Source: Hericium rajendrae
Taxonomy: Eukaryota; Basidiomycota; Agaricomycetes; Russulales; Hericiaceae
Length of the DNA: 64,000 bases
NCBI GenBank assembly: GCA_033439255.1
Contig: CM065891.1
Coordinates: 1,488,001-1,552,000, forward strand
Direction: 5' to 3'
Shown piece after piece: positions 1 to 11,927 of the stretch. Within the stretch, counting starts at the first letter, position 1. Every line of letters starts with the position of its first letter. The notes beneath the pieces are model-generated. The model was not told the DNA's origin, did not search any database, and saw nothing but the letters and a program-made list of their open reading frames with translations. The position numbers and the translations under genes were made by a program.

Positions 1-640
1 TTGTGTATCCATCGTGCCGCCCGAACGATATCAACGAAAGGCCTAGGCGTGGCTCGGTTCGGTGGAAACATCACAGCCTTCAGCACAACGCCTGTATCGC
101 GCCATCGCTGCATAACGCTTATGTTGCGCCATCGCTGCGCAGCACGTTGCACGATGCCGGTAACTACTAACAAGCCGATTTCTGCTCTGAGTACCATTCT
201 GAGATGACACCCAGGCCTCGAGTGGACCCCGAGCGCGCAAGCAAGGATTGTCAGTAGCCGCTGCAGTTGTTGATGTGATGCAGGTCATGGTCAGCAGTAT
301 TAATCACTGCGGCTCCTCTGCTCAATAGACAGAACGATTATCTTCTGTCTGAGGTCAGCTACGGAGACTAGCTCCTCTGTAGCTTGCAGCAAGTCGAATA
401 CCATGTACGATATGGCGGCTTACTTCTCGCGATGGATGTGAACGCGACTTGCAACTCTAGTCCGATAGCGGACACGAAGGGACGAGGGACAAACCCAATC
501 TCACGACAGCAAGATCTGCCTATTTGACACGTCTGCTCGAAGTTCGACCAAGTGACACGCCCGCCGTTCAGCCGCATCATTCTCCGGGCGTCCAAGATTC
601 GATGCTGTCCTTCTCATACTGCTCATCCTCTGGCAGGCCA
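1..640. other. Intergenic, no gene seen
   Basis: No reading frame here shows family motifs, codon bias or splice structure that I can support. It lies downstream of the minus-strand membrane-protein gene ending near 641 and may hold its 3' UTR. Confidence 0.4.
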
Positions 641-2875
641 CTATCGCGCCTGACGAGTCTCGCATTCATGACGCTGATGGGAACAGCACGCCGAGGTGGA
701 GTCCGCGGTGGCGAGCCGCCCAGACAGAAATCTACGGCGGGCGAAGCCTGAATACCAAGCTATTAGTACTCGAAATGACCAGGGCGTTGAGACAAACCTC
801 AAGGACCGTCCACGGGGAACATCCTCCTCTGTAGGTGCCACGTCATTAGATGCGGGAGGCGAAGGCGCAGGGAAAGGTGACGCGTCCGGCACGGGTTGGC
901 GAACCTCATCCTCGGGACTATCGCGCAGTGGAGAGATGAAGATGCCCGGCGCAGGCGCGAACGCCAGTGCGTCCTCGTCTTCCTCATCGTCAGCCTCTGC
1001 AGCCGGAAGACTGGACGGAGGCGGCTGAGGGCGTGAGCGAACGGATACTTCCCATTCCCCGGCGAGGTCCTCGTCCATACCTTCGTCTTCTTTCTCGTTC
1101 AGGACTAAAGTAGGGATTGAACGGAATGACGGGGCCATGCGCGGGTCGGCGTTGGGTTCAGAAGAACGTTGCACTGGGCTATATGCGCGTTCGTCGCTCT
1201 GCTGGATACGCGGCGACAGGGTTAAGTTGGTCTTCTGGTTGCCACGGACGAACGGTGCCCATCGGAAGTCCAGTTCTCGACGTCGAGCGGGTAGATGTGC
1301 GGTGAGGAAAGAGGTGAGGACGACGGGTCTTCAGTTGGAGAGTCAAAGTAGACGCCGTATGTTGGGCCTGGTTTTGAGAACAGTCCTGAAAGGGATCTGT
1401 GCTTGACGGGAGGATGATTGGGTTCTAGAGGCTCGTACCCCAGCAAAGACGTTTCATCAGATGGGGGAATGTTATTCTCGACGTCTTTGACTGGCCCTTG
1501 TCCGGCGGTAGAATTTGTGTGAGATCCAGTGGGGAGAGGCAGCGAGAAGGCAAAAACGTCGGGTTCCTCGTCATCGGGCGATGCATCGTGGGTGGGAAGA
1601 AAATCACGAGTATTGGGAGCTTGAGGATTTGCTTTTGGGACGCCGTAATCAGATTGTTGGGCAAGCAGAGGAGAGTGAAACGAAAGTGGTTCAGCAGCAT
1701 TGAGAAGTGTAGGGCTGGCAACAGATTGAGCAGATCTAACATGCGAGTGAGTAGTTTCCCTGTCGGAAGCAGATGGATACGCATGAGCAGTGTGAGCAAG
1801 AGAAAACGGATTGTTTATGTCATAGCTAGTTTCACGAGGAATCGAAGGCTTCCGAAAGAAAGTCAGATCCAGGAGAGCGAGGAACAGAAGAATTGACAGA
1901 AGATAGGCTGGGGCAGAGTGCCAGTCAACACGCTGGAATGCTGATGGCAGTGGTTTAATGTGAGCAGAAGCAGCCAGAGAAGCGGTAGATAAAGCAGTGG
2001 GGGAAAGGACAAGGTTAGAAAAGACATTTGCAGGTTCCATCGGCACGTCAGGACGAGGGTAATTGTCGGATTTTCCTGGTCCTGGAGTCGAGAATGGGAT
2101 GGCGGTGTACGGATTTTCTTGAATTGAAGCCTCAACACTAGCAAAATCCCGAAAGTCGAGACCAGGTGATTTTCCCGACCGGATAGGCAGAGTGGGAGAA
2201 AAAAGCGTCGACTCGGGACCAGATTCGGGCGCATATAGGGTGTCAGAAGAAGCAACTTCAGTCTGTTCGTGATACGCATTGCCGGTCCAGAAGGGAATGT
2301 TGTACATGTCTGGGACCTGGAAGGAAAATATGTGCTCGTTGTCTTGTTGCAAGCTGGGTTTGTTGCAGGTCATTTGTTGTCACTGCAGCGCGTTGTTGGT
2401 GAACGGCAGGATGCGGCGCTTCTCCCGAAACAGACAGGACACTGCGCAAGGGATGATGAGGGTGAAGACGAGATAGTGTACTATTGAGCCAGTTGGGTAT
2501 GGGATCTGGTGTTTTCGGTCTGTCCTCTATCTAAGGATCTTGTTAGCATCTTGACTGCGACAAGTTTAGATCGAGTCGTACCTGTGTTCGGTCATCCTGC
2601 TGATACTCAGGAGATGGACCCCGTGTAGTAGGCTTGGATTCAAAGTGCTTGTAAGCTCTTCCCTTACCAGGAAATGCTGCCTTGATCAATGTGAAATCCT
2701 TCCCGACCTGCCCGCCATGGAGGTGACGGTACGCATCGAGGGGCGCCTCCGCTGTATCGTGACGAGTTTTCGAAGTCGGCTTGGGAGTAGTTGCGCGTCG
2801 CCTACGTGGTACGGCGACAGGAAGACGCTGCATTAGATTCACTTGCTCTATCATGTTATCGAACCGAGAGTTCAT
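641..2875 (-). CDS. Unrecognised single-pass membrane protein
   Basis: Family not recognised. Read from the minus strand, a first exon (2875 to about 2583) begins MNSRFDNMIEQVNLMQRLP. GT-AG introns follow at about 2530-2582 and 2309-2375, joining in phase to a long exon. The middle of the protein carries one clear hydrophobic segment (about 1845-1900; LLSILLFLALLDLTFF). The rest is Ser/Pro-rich with an acidic tail. A motif with PIPNWL and HPLR precedes the second intron. The reading frame changes near 1276: restoring one G there continues VEELDFRWAPFVRG into the frame that stops at 641. The C-terminal end is uncertain because another small intron could precede the stop. Divergent from the gamma-glutamyltransferase gene. 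A nuclear-envelope or ER protein is possible, but that is a guess. Confidence 0.6.
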
Positions 2876-3715
2876 TCCCGCGGCGCGTCGTCGTTTGAGA
2901 GGTCGCGACGGCTCTAAGGAAGAAGAAGAAAGGACTAAAGGACGATCATATACTCGTTTTATATCCGTATACGCATGGGAATCCTACCTGGTACGCTGCG
3001 CGTGGAGACGGTTGGCGAAACCCTAGCCAGATTTTGAGCTCTGTTGCACTCGTTCGACAAGAATAGTTTGCGCACCGACTATTTCGAAAGCCGTCTACCT
3101 CAGAATTTGATTCTTCCAGCTCAAAACCTTGTCCATGAACTGGGAAGAGCCCACGATTAGGCATCGAGGAACAAGAGAAAATATTGAGAGAGAGAAAAGC
3201 ACTTTTTGTAGACGCCTGACACGCGCGCCTGGAGGTGCACCTGACTTTCGTTTTGCACCACGTGGAGGATGTCGCGAGAGATGTGCCCGATGTCGACGGG
3301 CGCTTCCTGTTCCGACACGTCCAACGCTAACGTTCCTCTGTGTCCCACAGCCACACATCTGCTTTTCCAATGCATAGGTCAAATTTCCTCTGGCTTTTTG
3401 CTTTCGACCCCCTCTCGAAAACTTTGGTCAAACTTGCATTGCAAACGCGCCCAGGGTCCTCGTGACCGAGCAATCGGCTTTATCGCACCGGTTGCTGCCG
3501 CGGGCATCGCGTACGCACGGCAAGTGACTTATCGTCCTCTCTGCATTTCCGTTGTTCTCAGGTTAGTGTGTCTTGTGTCTACTGACTCTTGCTGTGGACC
3601 TGCGTGTATTGAAGGCCGTCTCAAGGTATGTTGATGCGTTGACATTTTCAATATTCTGCCTCTAACATTAGCACAGGCTGCATCCCATTACGCGTAGGAG
3701 CTCTTATCAGCAACC
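2876..3715. promoter_or_regulatory. Divergent intergenic region (promoters inferred)
   Basis: Lies between the minus-strand membrane-protein gene and the plus-strand gamma-glutamyltransferase gene, so it should contain both promoters and 5' UTRs. I see no TATA box or operator that I can name. The short open frames here lack motifs. Confidence 0.35.
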
Positions 3716-6116
3716 ATGGCTCGGTCAGCATGGACTCGTGTGGACGCCGACCCAGAGGCGTCCTGGGTAACAGACACTTTGAAGCACAGAAGGCGTCCCC
3801 CCTTCTGGCGATGCGGGTATCTAGGAACTCTCATATTCGTTCTCGTGTGTGGATGGAAGACACAAGACATCGCATTCAAACTTGTGAATCATCTCCATCA
3901 ACCCACTGCTGCTGTCAAGGATGCGCCTGGACATTATAACCCCGCATATCTCATTAAGGCGGAACACGGCGCCGTGGCGAGCGAGAATGAGGTATGCTCG
4001 AAGATCGGAGTCGATGTGATGAAGGACGGAGGAAACGCAGTCGACGCGGTCATCAGCACGGTGTTCTGCATTGGAGTCGTCAACATGTTTTCGTGAGCAT
4101 TTCGTCTTTTCCGGTTTTTTGATATCACGATTAAACTGTGTATGAAGCTCGGGGCTCGGTGGCGGCGGATTTATGACAGTCCGTGTTCCCCCCTCATCCC
4201 CAAACGGTACCTCAGAGGTTTGGACCATCGATTTCCGTGAAACTGCGCCCGCGCTCGCTAATGCAACCATGTATGCCGATAATCCAATCCTCGCGCAATT
4301 CGGCGGCTTGTCCGTCGGTGTTCCTGGGGAAGTGCGCGGACTGGAGGAGGCCCACAAACGCTGGGGGCGTCTCCCCTGGCCAAGATTGGTTCAGCCTGCT
4401 GTTGACCTCGCCGCAGGATGGAGAGTGGGCACAGAACTCAGTCGCCGTATCGGGGTAAGTTTGACTTGTCGAATTTTGGTCGTATGCGCTGTTTTCAAGG
4501 GACTGATCATATGTTTGACAGGTTTTCGGCCCGTTGATGCTCCTGCAGAAGGATTGGAGATCAATTTTTGCACCCAATGGCGTTCTCCTCCGTGAGGGTG
4601 AACTTATCCAGAGGACGAACTATTCTCGGACACTCGCGTCCATCGCAGCCCACGGCGCAGACGCGTTTTACCACGGTGAAAATGCGAAGTCCATGGTACG
4701 AAAGATCCAGGCCGAAGGCGGGATCATGACGGAGGAGGACCTCGCAAACTATTCTGTGAAGGTGCGCCCCGCGTTGGAGGGGACATACCGCCGCAGGAAG
4801 GTCTACACATCGCATGCACCGACCTCAGGACCTGTTCTTCTTCATATGCTGAATCTCATGGAGCACCATCAAATATTTGCTCCGGGGCGTACTGGCCTGA
4901 ATGCACACCGCATTGTCGAGACAATGAAGTGTAAGCTTTTTCATTGTTAATTCTCATGGATGTTCTGACTCAATTAACTCATCCATCAAGTCGGTTTTGC
5001 TGCTAGGTAAGTGACCCGCCACCGCGTGCGTGTGTACTCGATCTCCAACCGCTCGCAGGACGAAGATCTGTGACCCTGCTTTTAACGACGATCCAAAACG
5101 GATCGACGAAATATCAGAAAAATCCTTTGGTAGCACGATTTTCAAAAATATGACTGACGTTCGTGATTGGTCCGTTTTCTCAGCACTTCAACAACCACTG
5201 ACTTGGTTTTCAGGATCGCACACATTCCCCCGAATATTATCAACCGATCTTCGACGTTCCCACTGACCACGGCACAGTGAGTTCCTCATGTTAACGCAAT
5301 ACTATCGCCTACTGACGTCAGGTCTAGAGCCATACATCTACTCTGGACCAGGACGGCATGGCTGTCGCGCTGACCACGACAGTGAACCTAGTGTTCGGTT
5401 CCGAGGTGATGGATCCAATCACCGGTGTGATCTTTAATGACGAAGTGCGTCATCTGGCCAGCATTGTTTCGTACAGGTACTGACGCCGGACAGATGGACG
5501 ACTTCTCGATTCCAGGCGCGCCAAACGCGTTTGGACTCTGGCCCTCTCCTTGTAAGTGATGTCATACCAGGAAGCGTCCTTCGCCCGACTTACCCCTCCT
5601 CCACCCAGATAACTATCCTGCACCCCACAAGCGCCCAATTTCGTCGACGACGCCCACTATAATCGAGCATGAGGATGGCTCATTCTATCTAGCTATTGGC
5701 GGATCGGGAGGATCTAAGATCTTCCCTGCGGTTTTCCAGACGATCTTAAATTTAGACTGGGGCTACGATGTCAGCAACGCGATCGAGTTTGGGAGGTTGC
5801 ACGACCAGCTATACCCGATGGAAGTCGAGGCAGACGACATATATCCAAGCGAGCTTCTTTCCGATCTCAAGACGCGAGGCCATAATATCACAGGTCAGTG
5901 TTTACGCTCACACCGTTCGAGACAGTCACCCACGTTCGTTTCCTACAGTGTACGATGTGAATCGAGTAGCCGCCGTCGTACAAGCGGTGTTGAAGAAGGA
6001 TGGGGTGATATGGGGTAAGCATTACAGCTTCTCACATGCTGCCCCCTCGCGCTGACTAGTTCGGTTTACTAGCTGCAAGCGATTCGAGAAAGAACGGGAT
6101 CGCGGCCGGTTACTAG
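3716..6116 (+). CDS. Gamma-glutamyltransferase, type II membrane protein
   Basis: Transfers or hydrolyses the gamma-glutamyl group of glutathione; Ntn-hydrolase family. Eleven exons splice cleanly (3716-4092, 4148-4454, 4522-4930, 4991-5006, 5059-5158, 5214-5276, 5328-5444, 5494-5551, 5609-5893, 5949-6014, 6073-6116) to 1842 nt, 613 codons plus stop. A cytosolic N-terminus is followed by a hydrophobic anchor (YLGTLIFVLVCGW, about residues 34-46). Family motifs in order: SGLGGGGFM, the autoprocessing region DHGT-SHTST whose Thr at the GT-SH position should be the catalytic nucleophile starting the small subunit, LTTTVNLVFGS, and the substrate-binding GGSGGS. The likely role is vacuolar or secretory-pathway glutathione turnover. 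No frame break, unlike several neighbours. The start is the first ATG before the anchor and the exon is open upstream only briefly. Confidence 0.93.
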
Positions 6117-7429
6117 GGCAGACAATATACCTAAACAAGATGATAACCAATACCGCTTTATAGATGCAGAATTGCTTACTCCAACGGAACCAATATTATT
6201 ATTTAGGGGCTCTATCCACCAGGGTGCTTGCGATGTCAAATGGTCCTCAGGTGCATACGTTGCGTGAGTCCCCTCGGATTACAATTGGCATTTCCGCACC
6301 GTTGCCAACCGATTGCAATACAATACCTGGTGTGTCTGCAGTCGGGATTAATTTGGGAACCCACTGTCCCAAGCTGACACTGCTGGACGCCTCTCGTACC
6401 CCCACGGAGATGGCGTTTCAGTACTTTCAGTACGGACTCCACAAGTGCTTCTTGCGTAAACAGGACGACTGGTGACTCCGAACAAGTGCTTCCTTCTTCA
6501 TGTCTGAAAGTCCAATGGCCACGCACGGTCGAACCGGGATTGGCTCGCCTTATTATACGAGGTTATCCCGGGCACGCTCGTGAACGCGTGAAGTCGTCAA
6601 CGTTCTCCTGCTTAGCTGTTCTGCGGAAGCGGCGTCCCGTAGAGCCGCTGCCAACGTATTCGTGAACGCGAAGCTTCTGGTCGGTGGTGTGTGAATCTGA
6701 TGCATTCAGGGCTCGCTGGTGTACTTTGCGGGCCGATGCTTCGAGCACTTCTGAAGCTCGTCTGGGAAGCTCAATGCTGTTCACGGCCTTCAAGACGAGT
6801 GCGTCGGAGGCCGGGTTCGAAGTTCAGTTGTTCCGCGCATCCCACGCAAATGAAGTCGTTCGACGCCAGGTCGATTACGGACAAACACATGCATGCATCT
6901 GTGTCGCGCCCTTCGTGGAAATTTATCCACCCCCGTACCTTCTGCCGACCGGACTATAGTTGACACGAAGCAGTCCATCGCAAATACGGTCTATTTTGCT
7001 CCCGGGACGGTAGCGGATTGTCGCAATTCATTCCAATTCACTTATCCCGCCGCAAGGACCCTGGGGACCTCAGTGCCGCAGGTTCGAGGTGGTGTCCATA
7101 AGTCGATCGCGTTGCGTGCGAAATGCATGTTGGACGCACAGTACTTGTTGCAAAGTTTGCCAGCTTTGGCCTAGATAAGCTGCCCGAGTCTTTCCCGAGC
7201 CCCGTATCTATCATGTCCCAACCCTCGACGGATAAGGGCCCGAGATAGCTGGACTGGCTTCTCCATGGCCACGGGATCACTCCCTTAATCTCCCATGAGA
7301 TCGGAGATCTGGTTTTATTTGCCTCTATTGACCAAGAGCTTTAGAATTCAACACGGACAAACAACGCGATCGCCACGTCGCGACGTGTAATTAGTCGGCA
7401 ACGAAGCTAGAACCTCACGCGGCGCCATC
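6117..7429. other. Intergenic, no gene supported
   Basis: 1.3 kb between gamma-glutamyltransferase and signal peptide peptidase. A 76-codon minus-strand frame (6563-6793) and a 103-codon plus-strand frame (6164-6475) have no recognisable motif. The 3' end presumably includes the promoter of the next gene. Confidence 0.4.
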
Positions 7430-8848
7430 ATGGGTGCGGATCCGGAGCAACTGGTCGCGTATGCTGGTCTGGTGATCCTTGCATCCACCTCAATCTACCT
7501 TGGTGCCTTTGGTTCCCTTCCGGTTCGTCCTACAAATCATGACGGGCTCGTCGCGTGTGATCGACCCTTTTCTGTGCATGCCAGGCATCAAAACGGACCG
7601 GTGCCCCGCCCAAGGATGGCCAGAAAAAGGAAGAGGAGGAAGAGGAGGAGGACATAATGCCGAGATTGGCGTCTGAAGATGCCTGGCTGTTCCCTGTGGT
7701 CAGTGGTGCTTTGGTTTCACCGTGGGTACATGCATGACGCCCTTGAAGATTGGATCAGTTGCTTTGTTCGGACTCTACGCGGCGATTAAATACTTTGGAA
7801 AAGAGTGGATCAATATTCTTCTAGGATGGTACTTCTCTGTAGCTGGTGTCGCTAGCGTCTCGAAGGTAGCGTCCGCGAGTTTCCAGCAATCCGACATTAG
7901 CTCACCGCACCTCCCACTAGACTTTCATACAGCTGGCGAAGTGGGCGGTAGGACCACAATACTGGAGAAGATTCGCGCAGACTAAGTTATCTATCACTCA
8001 TGCATCAGAGAGTGAGAACAGGTTTTGCTTCTCGATTTCACGCACTTAACAGCTGACAGGCATTCTTTCGCTCTCATGGAGGACACCTACGTTCTTCCTC
8101 TTTCCTCTTGGAACTCTCCCATCAATTCTTTTCTCCGTATACCACCCAAAGTCAGCGGTGCTGACCAATATTCTCGGCCTCTCCTTCGCAAACGAAGCAA
8201 TGTCGCTGCTCAAGCTCGACTCCTTCCAAACCGGCTGCATCCTCCTCGCGGGTCTGTTCCTCTATGACATATGGTGGGTGTTCGGCACTGAAGTGGTATG
8301 TTCGTCTCATCGTGCCTCTCTGCTGTCTTCGTCTAAATTATTTGCTCTAGATGGTACACGTCGCCACCAACCTCGATCTTCCCATTAAGATCCTCTGGCC
8401 AAAGTCCATTATGTCTCCCTCGTCGCGAGGTTCGATGATGCTAGGCCTAGGGGACATCGTGATCCCCGGCATCTTCGTCGCGTTAGCGCTCCGCTACGAC
8501 TACCATAGACATACCACTTCAACATCAACAACTTCACGCACATCATTCAGCAAGCCCTATTTCTACGCCGCGCTCTCCGCGTACGTCGCAGGCCTCGGCA
8601 CCACCATGGCCGTAATGCACATTTTCCACGCAGCACAGCCCGCGCTGCTCTATCTCAGGTCCGTCCCCTCTCACAAACACGCCGCAGAGTAGCTGATGCA
8701 TTTGACATTGCAGCCCCGCCTGCATCGTGGCTTATTTCGTTACTGCATCCGTCCGCGGCGAATTGAGGAGTCTTGGGCGTGGAGCGACGAGCTCTCCGCG
8801 GCGCGTGACCAGAAGGACGACTCGGCAGCCAGTAAGAAGGGGCAGTAG
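7430..8848 (+). CDS. Signal peptide peptidase (intramembrane aspartyl protease), with a C-terminal frame break
   Basis: Multi-pass ER aspartyl protease that cleaves signal peptides within the membrane. Seven exons: 7430-7522, 7585-7698, 7749-7865, 7921-8011, 8060-8295, 8351-8658, 8714 onward. A signature block FGKEWINILLGWYFSVAG is followed by the first catalytic motif YD in FLYDIWWVFGTEV, the second catalytic motif GLGD in MLGLGDIVIPGIF, and the PAL motif in AQPALLYLSPAC. A poly-Glu loop follows the first helix. As written, the frame shifts after ASVRGELR and runs into an Arg-rich tail ending at 8888. Adding one G near 8768 restores ESWAWSDELS and an ending KKGQ, a canonical KKXX ER-retrieval signal, at 8848. 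With that base the exons total 1095 nt (364 codons plus stop). I treat the break as a probable sequencing indel. Confidence 0.92.
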
Positions 8849-8888
8849 CGCTTGTCCAACTCGCGCACGCCGTTCATTTTGGGGGTGA

Positions 8889-11800
8889 TGGGCTGCGCGA
8901 TTTCTGGGGTGACAACACTCGCTTCATGAACTCCGAGTACGTTTTTGCCATGAAGGACCGACGTCTGCGCATGGGGATATAATGACATCTGTTTAATGAT
9001 GTGCATATGAGCGTCTGGTTTGCGCGTATACCCCGTTTCTATACCGTTTGATTTGCTAAGATGACTGCAGCGTGTTCTGCGCCTCCGGACGCCGACTGCA
9101 AGTTTGCCTACTTCGTATCTCAAATGGTGATTTGCGTAAGTGGCATCACGGCATTCCTGTTCACACTGATGCTCAGGAATGGGGGAGGGTCACGCGACCC
9201 CTAGTAAGTTTAGTGTCCTCTTCAGAAGCAGAAGCGACCCTGACGTGTCCGAAAGCCTTTTGTATGGCCTTATCACTTGTTCATGGCGGCGTTTACGCTG
9301 CAGGTTCAGCTACTACTACATACACATCAGCGCTCGGCCCCTCAAATCCTACATGCATTTCTATGTGCCTGTCCATTCACTTTGCCGCTATGTCAACAGT
9401 CCTGCAACATCCCATCAAACCCACCGCTAGCTGCATGCGGCAAGCACCCCACGGCCAGCAGCTTCTAGAAAACGACACGAGCCGCTTCTTCCCCGCGCTG
9501 CCGTCATGCGCACCCGACCGCGACAGCACCCAGGTCGTCAACAGAACAGCAGCATGGCGTCGCGCCTCCGCAGCAGACCCATGGGAGACCAACCGCGCAT
9601 GGGGAACCGGCCTGCCACGGCCAACGCACTGGCACGCAGGATCATCGCGCGAGGGAAACGAAATGTGCACCCGCCGTGCGTCCGCGCGGCTTCTAGTTGA
9701 GTGCGGAACGTGGCCCGTGCTGCTTCCTCCGTGCCTGTTAGCAGCCTGTGGGATCGACGGGTGCGTGGTCGTCACGCCGCACACAGACTGAATGATACTG
9801 CATCAGACATAGTCGCGCGAAGCGGGTCGAAGACGCCTCGCGCCGGTGTTTGTGCGACGCCTCGCGGGCCCGCATGTATTCGCGCCGGGATGGATTGGAG
9901 ATGCAGATGCCTCGCGGTGTAGCGCCAAGACCACCTGCCAGTGCACCAGTCCCCCATCGAGCCCTGCGCGATGCGCTGTCGTAGCCCCGTATGTGTACGT
10001 GTCCCGCCCGGCCGGACGGCGCTCGGAGGTCAACCGTACAACGCGTCTCCCCACCCCTTACATCGCCCGATGCGGGGAAGGGTGACAGCATCACTGATAG
10101 ATGAGATCCCGCGCGCAGGACACGGGCGGTCATGCGCTGGTTGCCATTGCGAGCCGTCGTGCCGATGCATGCGTGGGCGCACAATGGGCAGTGGCATCGC
10201 CGTCACATGAGCGCGTGTGGGAGCGGCGAGAGTACTGCGAGAGTATGTCCTGCGAACGCGCGGGGCGCGTGACTTGCGTGCGCCGCAAGGGGGCAGAAGC
10301 AGGGTGCGAAGCCGGGTCGCCTCGGCTGGAGCCTGCCTTCAACCAAGCTCGCCTTCGATTCGATTCTGCGGAACGGAGGAACAAAGGTGCGTAGCTTCTG
10401 AGCGGCAGGGGTGTGCGTGTGCACCATCGCACACCACCCGCACACCATCGGCATGCGGTTATGCCAACGTCGTTGAAAGGGTAGTGGCGGCATCACGGCC
10501 TGTTGTGCGCCGGGCGCCTGCATCCGTCGAAGCAGCGAAGCTGTCGGAGCGAGCGTCTCGCAAGCCTGACCGCGACACCCGCGCCTGGTAGGGGAAGGCT
10601 AACAGGCTTCGTGCGGGGCCAATGATGCCTGTGCAGCGCGCGATGGGATCAGAGCGCGGCGGGCCGCGGGGGCTGGACATACCTACATAGTGTAGCGGCC
10701 GCCTGCAGGGTCAGATCCACAGCGAGGACGCCAGAGCAAGCTCCGGCCATGCTTCCTCACTGATGCAGAAAATGAGAGGTCTTCCGGATGCGCATAACCT
10801 GGGAACAGGGCGTCTGGGGCCCTGGCTGGCCGGAGCTTCATGGGGAGAGAAGCCGGGTGCACCATGCTTGTTCGGAAGGGGCCAGGGCGCGCGCGCGTTG
10901 CGGGGGTTCGACGTTGCATTGTGCGCTGTGCTGTTGGCGGGGGAGAGAGATGCAGCGGGGTGATCGGATGATCTCTGGGGCAATCTGCAATTTGCGAACA
11001 CTATGGGTTACGTCAGGTAATTAAATAGTGACACCCGCTCCGTTGTGTATTGAAATTGAGAGGAAACAGGTGGAAGAAAGGAAGGCGTAACGAGGGGAGG
11101 ATGCATGCTCAGGATGCGATCGGAGCTGCGAGTCGAAGAGCGAACTACGAAGCAGATCAACCATTCATACGCAGCGGTCACAAGAACGTCAAACTGAGAC
11201 GACGTTGTTGGAAGGAGCGTCGGCGGCAGTTAATGGCAATCGATTGGAACGAGAAAAGGACCAATTGATGGGGGGCGAGCAGAAAGCGTTGTGCCCTGAG
11301 ATGTGATTGCCGCAATCAGACACGATCTTCCAGAGCCATTCTGCCGAGAACGAGATCTTCGAATATTGATCGGGGCAGCGCGACCTCGGCCACCTTGCCC
11401 TCGTCATGTGAATCTCTCTGTGGTCGTCATTTCGTGCGACGACGCTCGCACGACCAACAATGCCGAGGGCTTCACGCAAAGAGCATCCTTGGTCATCTTA
11501 GACATACGAAAGCCAGGACAAGAGGACTTGATTTCGGGAAATATCCGCAGGGACCAAGGAGGGAGGCCGGATTGGGATTGTTTGTTTGGCGCGGGGAGGA
11601 GCGCCGTCGGACACGGGCCGATCTGGTCCTGCAGCAGCTGGACTTGCTCAGCCGTTTACCAGCCAGGGCACTCCTCCTCTGCCATCCGTTTTTTCCTCTC
11701 TTCCATCTCCATCTTCTCCCGACAACATCACTCCTCCATCTCATACCCTGCGGTTGACCTCGTCGTCCCGCTACCAGCCCCTTTAATTCAAGGGCACGTC

Positions 11801-11927
11801 GTTACCAGCTTAGGCAATTAGCGGCCCCCCTTACGTCCGTGCGCCTCACCAGTCAGTGCATTTACATCTCTTGCTTCGTCGCAGTCCATCTCTTCCTCAA
11901 TTCTCATGCTCTCATCAGCAGGTGCGC
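8889..11927. other. Gene-poor region with a GC-rich core
   Basis: Three kilobases without a gene I can support apart from one doubtful 48-codon frame at 9061. From about 9500 to 10950 the sequence is very GC- and CpG-rich, so long open frames arise on all strands by chance. None has family motifs. From about 11050 to 11900 the content is mixed, with a pyrimidine-rich stretch near 11690-11900 that probably includes the 5' UTR (and perhaps a 5' UTR intron ending CAG at 11921) of the GATA factor. Confidence 0.4.
9061..9207 (+). CDS. Possible 48-residue single-pass membrane protein
   Basis: An uninterrupted frame from ATG 9061 to TAG 9207 encodes a short protein with a Cys-containing N-terminus and one hydrophobic segment of about 23 residues (about residues 15-38, from FAYFVSQ to TLMLR), then a short Gly/Arg tail. 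The hydrophobicity and compact design resemble small fungal membrane subunits, but I do not recognise a family. It lies just downstream of the signal peptide peptidase gene. It could be chance, or an exon of something larger. Confidence 0.25.

Noticed and set aside
6563-6793. Minus-strand frame of 76 codons (MKAVNSIELPRRASEVLEAS...)
   Set aside because: Has a protein-like look but no recognisable motif or supporting splice structure; left out rather than guessed.
6770-6850. GGTTCGAA-like sequence suggesting a tRNA B box
   Set aside because: No matching A box, acceptor stem or anticodon arm at tRNA spacing.
9072-9791. 239-codon plus-strand open frame and several overlapping frames in the GC-rich block
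   Set aside because: High GC makes stop codons rare on all strands; none of the translations shows a domain, signal or bias.
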